NCBI GenBank assembly: GCA_021799635.1
Contig: JAJZAB010000003.1
Coordinates: 1 to 64,000 of the forward strand
Reading direction: 5' to 3'
From: Microcaldota archaeon
GTDB lineage: Archaea > Micrarchaeota > Micrarchaeia > Micrarchaeales > Micrarchaeaceae
DNA: 64,000 bases
The notes beneath the pieces were generated by a model, which saw only the letters and a list, made by a program, of their open reading frames with translations, was not told the origin of the DNA and made no database searches. Every line of letters starts with the position of its first letter. The stretch's first letter is position 1. This document shows, one piece after another, positions 57,109-64,000 of the stretch. Made by a program: the position numbers and the translations under genes.

Positions 57109-57657
57109 TATGTCTACCTTTAGATTTTGAATCCGCTTAGATTATGTATAAAAATATACTTATATATTGTAGTATGCATTCGTTATTAAGCGTTGTTGAC
57201 GCTTAATTACATGATGGAAAACCTGCTCCTGCTGGCCCGCCACCATGCAAGTTGAAGATTATAGTAGGTGCAGAGCCTTTCGTAAGCCCGGCCAAATCTA
57301 GGCGATTGTAATCAGTGCCGCTGCCTTCTTATGGCTAGCGTGTAAATCGACAGGTTGCCTGCTCTTCCGCCTTCAGCCCTTGACAACTTCGGCTGATGCC
57401 TCGGAAAACTTCAGCTTCTGCCCAGTCGGCAAAGTGACTTCTATGGCCTCGCCCTTCTCTCTGCGCGAAGGAGCTTCAGTTGTTCTGCCGCAGCTGTAGC
57501 CTTCGGCGCGGCCTCAGAGAGGCCTGGTCCGACCTGCGCCACCCCAAACCCACCGTCCGGCCAGCCGAACGCACCGACGACCCGCCTTTTCTATGCTTCC
57601 AGAATCGGGCCCAAAATTTGGATTTGAACCCCTGTTTTGCCGTCGTATTTTTCAAAA

Positions 57658-57729
57658 TGGGCCCGCGGAGAATTGAACTCCGTATCTTCACGTTGTCAAC
57701 GTGACGTCTTGCCGATCGACCACGAGCCC
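57658..57729 (-). tRNA. tRNA-Val (GAC)
   Basis: GGGCTCG TG GTCGATCGGCAAGAC G TCACG TTGACAA CGTGA AGATA CGGAG TTCAATT CTCCG CGGGCCC A: complete cloverleaf, 7-bp acceptor, anticodon GAC; no encoded CCA. Confidence 0.92.
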
Positions 57730-58643
57730 TATATTATTATTACCATGCCGTCGTACGCAACGCTGGTGTTGCGGAACGCCCTTCTTGCATCTTTTAAAAG
57801 GTCGTCAGGTTTTTTATACCTAGCGCTCATGTGAAATATCACAAGCTTCTTCGCCTTTGCCTTGTTTGCTACCCCTGCGCTTTCGAATGCGGTGGAGTGC
57901 ATCCTTTCCTTGGCCAGCGCCTTCAGGCTGTCTGCATACGTTGCCTCGTGTATCATAATGTCTGCGCCGCTGGCTGCCGTGGCTGCACCGCTGACCGGCC
58001 GGGTATCGGTTATGTAGGCGACCTTCCTCCCCTCGGCGTAGTCCGACACGTCCTCCAGCCTTACCTTCTTTTTCCCAACCATTATAGCTCCCTTCCTCTC
58101 GAGATCAGAAAACATGCTGCCCTTTATGCCCAGCTTGATGCACCTGGCCTTGTTGAAACGGTGCCTGCCGTCCTCCTTGAACACGTAGCCGTAGGTAGGT
58201 ACGCTGTGCCTCAGCCTGAAAGCCGATACGGTGAACCCCCTGCCCGATGCTACCCTCCCGCTCTTCACGCCGACTATAACAATCCTGTATGGTATGTACG
58301 CCCTGTCAAAATCGACCAGGGGCCTCAGCTTCTCCTGCTCGCCTTCCGGCACGTATATGTGCAGCGGTTCCGTCCTCTTGTTGAGCGCGAGGGTCCTTAT
58401 CAGCCCTGCTACGCCTATCACGTGGTCGCCGTGCATGTGAGTTATGAATATGCACCTTATCCTTGACGGATTTATTGAATACAGCATCAGCTGGCGCTGC
58501 ACCCCTTCTCCGCAATCGAACAGGTATACCGAACCGTCGTACTCGATCGAAACTCCGGGCAGGCTCCTCTCCTTGGTCGGCGTTGAGCCCGACGTCCCGA
58601 GGAATGTTATCTTTATCGGAAGAGGCATCTCAATCAATCCCAA
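57729..58643 (-). CDS. rnz: Ribonuclease Z
   Basis: FLGTSGSTPTKERSLPGVSI, LFDCGEGVQRQL, FITHMHGDHVIG. Confidence 0.95.
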   Translation of the reverse strand: MGLIEMPLPIKITFLGTSGSTPTKERSLPGVSIEYDGSVYLFDCGEGVQRQLMLYSINPSRIRCIFITHMHGDHVIGVAGLIRTLALNKRTEPLHIYVPEGEQEKLRPLVDFDRAYIPYRIVIVGVKSGRVASGRGFTVSAFRLRHSVPTYGYVFKEDGRHRFNKARCIKLGIKGSMFSDLERKGAIMVGKKKVRLEDVSDYAEGRKVAYITDTRPVSGAATAASGADIMIHEATYADSLKALAKERMHSTAFESAGVANKAKAKKLVIFHMSARYKKPDDLLKDARRAFRNTSVAYDGMVIII

Positions 58644-59745
58644 TGGTGATTTTTTTACCCTTAAGGTCCAGCTCCTTTATGACGATGTCGGGGAACATTT
58701 CTTGCAGCTCCTCCTTTGTCGCCCTCCTCCTCCTTTTCAGTTCATCTATAAGCATGTTTATCCTTCCCATGTTGTTAAGTATTGCCTCACCCGCATTTTT
58801 ATAGCTGGCTATTTTTTCATCCATGCCGCGCATGAGTTCCCTCTGCTTGGCTATGCTGGACTCCAGCTCTTCCACTTGGGTGTTGTCCGCCTCCTCTTCA
58901 ACGCGGTCTGCGTAGAAATCGTCAAGCAGCGCCTGCACGCTCCCGAGCTCAGTGCGCTTTAGACCAGAGTACTTCGAAATGCTGCAGACCGAGAAATCGG
59001 CCTTCCTCCCATCGGCAGCGTACATATAGTAGCTGCCTGCCTCCGACTCGCGCACCACGCTGTCGATGCTGAGCAGTATGCGCTCAATCTGCTCCTCCTG
59101 AATGCTGGATATTTTGTCCTTTGGGTTGATTCCTGCGCGGCGCAGCGCCTCCTCAATGTAGAGCGCGCCGATGTTTATGTTCTTCGTCAGGAAGGTTATA
59201 AGGGAAGCCTCCTTCCCGGCAGCCTGGAACCTAAGCCTTATCTCTGGATCCAGCTTCCCGTAGTCTACAGAATCATTTTTTGGAGGAACGTAGGCTGCGC
59301 CTGGCCTTATGCTCCTGTCCCTGAAAACATGCACAGAGTATGCAAGGGTTATTTTCATGCTGCTGTCGGTGATTATGAGGTTGCCCCTTCCCATCATCTC
59401 CACGATGAGGCTGGCCGCTTCCTTCCCGTTTGAAAGCCTGAACTCCAACACCCTGTCGCCGGCCATCTGCCCTGCGTTTTCTATGTGGAAACCGCGAAGC
59501 CTGCTTCTAACAGCCATGGCAAAATTTGTGGGCGCGCCTCCCCCCGTTTCTATTGAGGAGGTCCTCCACGCACCAACCTTGAGCATTATCCTGAGATTCT
59601 CCCGCTTCCCGCCCTTTGACAGCCTCATCCTGAAGCTGCCTGTGCTCTCCTCGTAGAACTTGTCTATGTAGAAACCATCGAACTCCCTGAGCTCCTTAGC
59701 AAGTATTGCAAGCTCCAGGGCCGCTATCTCCCTCATATAATTCAT
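58630..59745 (-). CDS. NFACT-N/Rqc2-RqcH-like protein, short form
   Basis: MNYMREIAALELAILAKELREFDGFYIDKFYEES..FRMRL, GRGNLIITD, RPGAAYVPP; stops after coiled coil at KKITIGID. Confidence 0.8.
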   Translation of the reverse strand: MNYMREIAALELAILAKELREFDGFYIDKFYEESTGSFRMRLSKGGKRENLRIMLKVGAWRTSSIETGGGAPTNFAMAVRSRLRGFHIENAGQMAGDRVLEFRLSNGKEAASLIVEMMGRGNLIITDSSMKITLAYSVHVFRDRSIRPGAAYVPPKNDSVDYGKLDPEIRLRFQAAGKEASLITFLTKNINIGALYIEEALRRAGINPKDKISSIQEEQIERILLSIDSVVRESEAGSYYMYAADGRKADFSVCSISKYSGLKRTELGSVQALLDDFYADRVEEEADNTQVEELESSIAKQRELMRGMDEKIASYKNAGEAILNNMGRINMLIDELKRRRRATKEELQEMFPDIVIKELDLKGKKITIGID

Positions 59746-60545
59746 CGGCCCTTTTTCAACTTTTTGAGACCTTCCTCCCTGGCTATTTTTGAAAAGGAAA
59801 GCGCAGTCCTCTGCGCACCTTTGATTCCATATCCATTCTCGAAAGCCGTGCCTATCTGTATTATATCTGCGCCGCTCCTGTACGCAGACCTCAGTTCGCT
59901 GATTGTCATTATGCCGCCGCCCACTATGTATGGTACGTCGAGCACGCCCTTCACGTGCCTTATCATTTCGGGGGGTATTGGCCCCAGCCCCTGCATGCGC
60001 GGGTTCGACCCTGTGTCGGTTAGTATGAACCTGTTCCCCAGGTATTCTCCGGTTAGCGCCAGCGCTGAGGCTATCTTGGGCTTCTCCCTTGGCACCAGGT
60101 TGGCATCGCCGACCCACCCAGCCGTGCCTCCTGGTGATACCAGTATGTAGCCTACAGGCAGCGGCTCTATTCCCGCCTCCCTTATCAGCGGCGCGCCGAG
60201 CATCTGCACCTGCGCGTGCCAGTAGGAGTTCCTGGAGTTGAGCAGGGACTGGAAGTATATGGCGTCTGCGTTCTTAGTTATGGTGGCTACGTTGCCTGGG
60301 AAGAGAACCAGCGGCACGTCCACAGCCTCCCTTATCCCTTTCGCCACCCTGTCCAGCAGTGACCCCTGCGCACCTATGCTGCCTCCCAGCAGTATTATGT
60401 CTGAGCCTCCCCTGCACGCAGCGGCAGCGGTGTCGACCGCTTCCTTCTCGCTTTTGTAGTCTACAGGGTCTATTAGAGTGAATAGCATTGCACCCCTGGA
60501 TTGCAGTATCTCGTTTATATATAGTTCGACTTTTCCCATTTTCAT
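59742..60545 (-). CDS. Geranylgeranylglyceryl phosphate synthase
   Basis: LFTLIDPVDYKSE, LLGGSIGAQG, LFPGNVATITKNADAIYFQSLLNSRN, YILVSPGGTAGWVG, YIVGGGIMT. Confidence 0.95.
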   Translation of the reverse strand: MKMGKVELYINEILQSRGAMLFTLIDPVDYKSEKEAVDTAAAACRGGSDIILLGGSIGAQGSLLDRVAKGIREAVDVPLVLFPGNVATITKNADAIYFQSLLNSRNSYWHAQVQMLGAPLIREAGIEPLPVGYILVSPGGTAGWVGDANLVPREKPKIASALALTGEYLGNRFILTDTGSNPRMQGLGPIPPEMIRHVKGVLDVPYIVGGGIMTISELRSAYRSGADIIQIGTAFENGYGIKGAQRTALSFSKIAREEGLKKLKKGR

Positions 60546-61606
60546 ACATTATTCACCTGATTGCGGCTTTCAGTAGCTTTGCTGTAATTTATGAATTCCT
60601 CTACCATCAGCATGCCGTCTATAGCTATGGACCTTACCGGCCTGAATCCCAGATCCCTCTTTATTTTTGATATGTCTACTATCCTGTCGCTTGCAAGGAA
60701 CTCGTACTCGTCGTAGCTTATGTTGACCGATTTTCTCATGAGGCGCGCTATTGTCGGGTTTACGCTGCTGTGCGGTGGAGGTACGTTGAGGACTTTTGCT
60801 ACAGAGCTGAAAAGCGATAGGACGGTGTGGGGCTCGCCGTCTGTGAGGTTGTATATGTTGTTTGCTGATATTATGGGCTTCTTCCCTGCCAGGGCCAGCG
60901 CGTTGGCTGCGTCGTCAACGTGTATCAGGGTGAGGTGGTTGGTCCCCCTGCCTATGTACCTCATCTTCTGATCCCTTATCATCCTGAACGCCTTGAAGAA
61001 GGACGGCCTTTCGTAGCCTGGGCCGTACAGCGTGCCCAACCTCATTATGGTATATGTAATATTGCTGTGGATCTCGCTGAAAAGCTGTATGACGTGCTCT
61101 GCCATGAGCTTGCTCTCCGAGTAGTTGCTGCCAGGCTTTGGCTCCGAGTCCTCTTTCAGGGGCGCGCCGCCGCGCTTGTACCCGTACACCGACACGCTGC
61201 TGGTGTATATGAAGTGAATCTGAGAATCAGGAGATTTGTTCGATTCTATGCACTTGTTCAGGAGGTTCTCAGTCCCTATTACGTTGGTCTCTATGAGCTC
61301 ATCGCGGCTGAACCTGGAGTTGTACGATGCCCCCGCAATATGGTAAACCTTGTTGATGCCTTTGCACGCTTCCAGCAGGTTTTTCTCGTCCTCCCTTCTC
61401 CTCATCGTGAGGTCTGCCGCGTACGGTATCACCCCCGGCGGAAGGTTCCTCCAGTCCCAGCTGTCATCTTTCGGGTTTGATTTGAGTATCACCCTTACCT
61501 CGTCGCCGTTGGCTATGAGCTTGTCTACAAGAAGCCTTCCCAGTCCGGTTGTTGCGCCAGTCACCAGGCTTATTCCGTTCTTTTCCTTATTCCTGAGCTT
61601 TGCCAT
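60542..61606 (-). CDS. NAD-dependent epimerase/dehydratase
   Basis: LVTGATTGLGRLLVDKLI, YTSSVSVYGY, NYSESKLMAEHV; start set to MAKLRN. Confidence 0.85.
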   Translation of the reverse strand: MAKLRNKEKNGISLVTGATTGLGRLLVDKLIANGDEVRVILKSNPKDDSWDWRNLPPGVIPYAADLTMRRREDEKNLLEACKGINKVYHIAGASYNSRFSRDELIETNVIGTENLLNKCIESNKSPDSQIHFIYTSSVSVYGYKRGGAPLKEDSEPKPGSNYSESKLMAEHVIQLFSEIHSNITYTIMRLGTLYGPGYERPSFFKAFRMIRDQKMRYIGRGTNHLTLIHVDDAANALALAGKKPIISANNIYNLTDGEPHTVLSLFSSVAKVLNVPPPHSSVNPTIARLMRKSVNISYDEYEFLASDRIVDISKIKRDLGFRPVRSIAIDGMLMVEEFINYSKATESRNQVNNV

Positions 61607-62495
61607 ATGCATCATTGCCTTCCTTGCCGTTGAGTACGGCAATTGCTATATCCCTCACGCGCCCGCTTGTCAGCCTGTATATGGCATACGGCGCCCAGTC
61701 CTTACCGTACGGGACGTATACCTCAAGATTGAGTTTGCTGTTTTTAACCACAGTGCTCACCCTGTTGCTGTAACCTAATGGAACTCCAAATATTAAATCC
61801 TTTTTGTGGCTCTTGGCGCTTGCTGCAATCTTGGCAAGCATCTTCCCGTTAGGGTCATAGACGCACACCTTCGCCCTCCTGGCGAGGAGGCTGCTTATGC
61901 TGCTGGTGTACCATCTCAGCGCGCTGCCTTGCCGCGCCTTGTCTTCATGCACAGGCGCAGCGTCTGAATATGACCTTGATGTTATCCTCACCATGTCGTC
62001 AGGCCTGAGCTTGCCAAGGACGTTTCCGCCAAAGCTCATGTACGATAGGGGTATCTCAACGCCCACCTTGTCGTACGAATCCCTGGCTTCCCTGTAGGCC
62101 TTGAGGAGGTCGTAGTTGTCCACACCTGGCCCACCCTCCAGCCATATCTGCGTCCCTGCAGCCCTTGCCGTCTCTACTATGTCCTCCATGCACTTCTGTG
62201 AGACGCCGTTGTTCAGCGCAAATCCTATCTGGCCCAGCCTTACCGAGACCCCGGAATTGAGGCTTAACCTAGATATCTGCCTTATAACCTGCACGTATGC
62301 GTTGGAGTTGTACCTAGCCTTAAGCTGGTCGCTGACGTGCTCGTTGAGGAAGGTCACTGTTGTGGGGAATCCCTTTCCGTTGAGGTTCCTTACAGTGTTC
62401 AACGCCGAGTTTATTGTGGAGCCTGCTATGTGCCTCTTCACAATCCTAAATACAATGTTTTTTATGAGCTTGTGCTCCTCTGCCAATGAAATCAC
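61587..62495 (-). CDS. Proline dehydrogenase-like protein
   Basis: GFPTTVTFLNEHV, VSVRLGQIG, IWLEGG, C-terminal LEVYVPYGKDWAPYAIYRL is PRODH-like. Confidence 0.72.
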   Translation of the reverse strand: MISLAEEHKLIKNIVFRIVKRHIAGSTINSALNTVRNLNGKGFPTTVTFLNEHVSDQLKARYNSNAYVQVIRQISRLSLNSGVSVRLGQIGFALNNGVSQKCMEDIVETARAAGTQIWLEGGPGVDNYDLLKAYREARDSYDKVGVEIPLSYMSFGGNVLGKLRPDDMVRITSRSYSDAAPVHEDKARQGSALRWYTSSISSLLARRAKVCVYDPNGKMLAKIAASAKSHKKDLIFGVPLGYSNRVSTVVKNSKLNLEVYVPYGKDWAPYAIYRLTSGRVRDIAIAVLNGKEGNDAYGKAQE

Positions 62496-62785
62496 TAGCC
62501 TATCTTATTTGATGTGCGCCCCGGGAAATGTGTTGCTTTGCCATTCCGGAAAGCAGCCAGGCGTCCGGTGAACCCATCACAGATGCCTTATTTATGTAAT
62601 CTGCCCGTGTGTCGATCGGTTTGCTGCCGAAGGCGGTGCCGCAAATGCTGAAGCTGCGCACTGCAATAAATTCCATGGAATTACATCATAGTTCATACTT
62701 ATATACCTTCTTGCAGTTGGCCATATTTACTACCACATCCCTATTCATAGGCCCTCCTTGAACGCACGGGCTTGTTGACGCTATT

Positions 62786-62819
62786 GCGACATACTCCTAC
62801 CAGTAAACGGCGTGGGCTT
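62786..62819 (-). mobile_element. Orphan IS200/IS605-like end/omegaRNA-type hairpin, copy 2
   Basis: GCGACATACTCCTACCAGTAAACGGCGTGGGCTT; no intact tnpA/tnpB within the window. Confidence 0.45.
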
Positions 62820-63086
62820 CCTTTGCGTCATGCAATCACTGCATACAGCAAAGGATGTGTTTTATCGGTTCTCAGTTCCTCGAGAACTGCCTCCTTTTGA
62901 GGTCTTACCGAGAACAACATGGATGTGATTTATTTTGTCGTCTCGCAATCGTCCTTGATGAAGACGAATGCCGCCATGTAATTCTCCTTAATCTTAGCCT
63001 AAGAAGCCTGTAGTATAATGAGCCATCTTTCCGAAATAAACCGAAAGGCCGCCGATAGCCGCTGGAGAAAAGAGCGAATAGGATTT

Positions 63087-63983
63087 TCAGGTGGCTGCAG
63101 CTGCCTGGCTTTCTGGCTCGGTGCGCTGCGCTTCTGATCTAATTCCTAGCGGCAGCCCCTCTGCCTTCTGCTCCGGCTTGTTGCCGCCTAGCTTCTCCTC
63201 CTCCAGCCCTACGCTGAGCAGGGGAGGCATCTCGCTTTTTTGCTGGTTCTTTAGCTTGCCTTTGAGGAATGAGTTCCAGAAGTTATCCTCGATTTCGCTC
63301 CATATTTTCTTTTGCCTAACACCCTTAGGCAGGAAGTAGTAGTAGTCTTGGCTCTCTGGATGGACCGTAAGCATCCTCCAGTGCTCGTCCCCTATGCCAA
63401 TCTCGTTAAGGCTGTCCTTGCCAAGGTGCAGGGCAAATGCCTTCACTGCCTTCCTGTTCACAATGGTGAGGTCTGATATGGTCTCTACCATGTCTATCTC
63501 CTTGTCCGAAGGCGCACCGTTGACATAAAGCCCCTTGTTTTTACCCGCCCATTTTTTCAGCATAACCTTGCTAACCTGTATTCCTTCGCCTATGCTCAAC
63601 GTGCCCTTTGCCAGGTGTTCCTTAGTGCCGTCCTCCAGTTCGTCGTAAGCCTCCTGGACCCAGGTCTTCTCTCCACCATTCTCGGTGCCGCCCATAAGGC
63701 TGAAGTATAGGTTTATCCTGGTAACCCACTGCGCAGACGCCTTTTTGCCGCGGTTGTGCAGTTCATATACTCTAGTGCTCCTTGTAGTTACATCGGGCAC
63801 ATCCTCGTGGCCTTTTTCCAAAGTGTAGCTGCGCGCAAGCTCCACAACATCTGCTACAGACGCGCTGCTTGCCATCTTTTCTTTTATGTAGGTGCTAAAC
63901 CTCCACACCTCCCTGGTCCTGTTCGACCTTTCAGCGTCTGCCTCCAGAGCTGCGAACGCACCACTCTTCTGCATCCTCTCCAT
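63087..63983 (-). CDS. Hypothetical protein
   Basis: 298-aa ORF reaching near the window edge; may be 5' incomplete. Confidence 0.55.
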   Translation of the reverse strand: MERMQKSGAFAALEADAERSNRTREVWRFSTYIKEKMASSASVADVVELARSYTLEKGHEDVPDVTTRSTRVYELHNRGKKASAQWVTRINLYFSLMGGTENGGEKTWVQEAYDELEDGTKEHLAKGTLSIGEGIQVSKVMLKKWAGKNKGLYVNGAPSDKEIDMVETISDLTIVNRKAVKAFALHLGKDSLNEIGIGDEHWRMLTVHPESQDYYYFLPKGVRQKKIWSEIEDNFWNSFLKGKLKNQQKSEMPPLLSVGLEEEKLGGNKPEQKAEGLPLGIRSEAQRTEPESQAAAAT

Positions 63984-64000
63984 TGTGTCTATTATGTCCT

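Noticed and set aside
57600-57650. T-arm-like sequence GGGGTTCAAATCC followed by TTTTGGGCCCG on the minus strand, next to tRNA-Val (possible second or split tRNA)
   Set aside because: The T-stem pairs only ~2-3 bp and a 5' half would overlap tRNA-Val; likely a coincidental or degenerate sequence.
57480-57704. ORFs 57480-57704 and 57637-57834
   Set aside because: They run through the tRNA gene (RRIELRIFTLST is a tRNA-derived translation), so not genuine proteins.

Overview
Archaeal chromosomal window. Lineage evidence: GGGP synthase, a classical mevalonate-kinase cluster, an archaeal-style NFACT protein and RNase Z. A DPANN/micrarchaeal-like host is a guess only. By eye the window is compositionally mosaic. 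(1) ~0-8.3 kb is AT-rich: glycosyltransferases, sugar methyltransferases and a complete dTDP-L-rhamnose set (rfbC/D/B/A). (2) ~8.4-20 kb is GC-richer core: Nudix, epimerase, amidohydrolase, DUF3311+SSF symporter, and mevalonate kinase / phosphomevalonate kinase / diphosphomevalonate decarboxylase, with several gene relics between them. (3) ~20-38 kb is an AT-rich accessory island: VapBC, orphan HExxH protein, a five-gene minus-strand operon (regulator - S8 subtilase - GHKL/Hsp90-like ATPase with a C-terminal HEVAH motif - MazG-like - PD-(D/E)XK/DUF2075 helicase), a membrane-anchored VirB4/HerA-like ATPase, DUF3800, a Cas4-like nuclease, a DUF/HTH pair and an AbiE-like pair. (4) ~38.5-64 kb is GC-richer core: peptidase E, ureohydrolases, APC permease, tandem nucleotidyltransferase-fold proteins, M1 aminopeptidase, antiporter, tRNA-Val(GAC), RNase Z, short NFACT, GGGP synthase and a proline-dehydrogenase-like protein. 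The best candidate for an undescribed system is the subtilase/GHKL/MazG/DUF2075 operon at 24.2-30.6 kb. Its GHKL gene carries an in-frame TGA at a probable Trp position plus two homopolymer frameshifts, so it is either decaying or mis-sequenced. Other leads: an intergenic repeat family separating the 34-38 kb modules, direct repeats flanking an orphan HExxH gene, two TnpB-less IS200/IS605-like end hairpins, a tandem NTase/pseudo-NTase pair, and a tRNA whose first base is the last base of the RNase Z stop codon. All assignments come from reading motifs in the translations; no database search was run.
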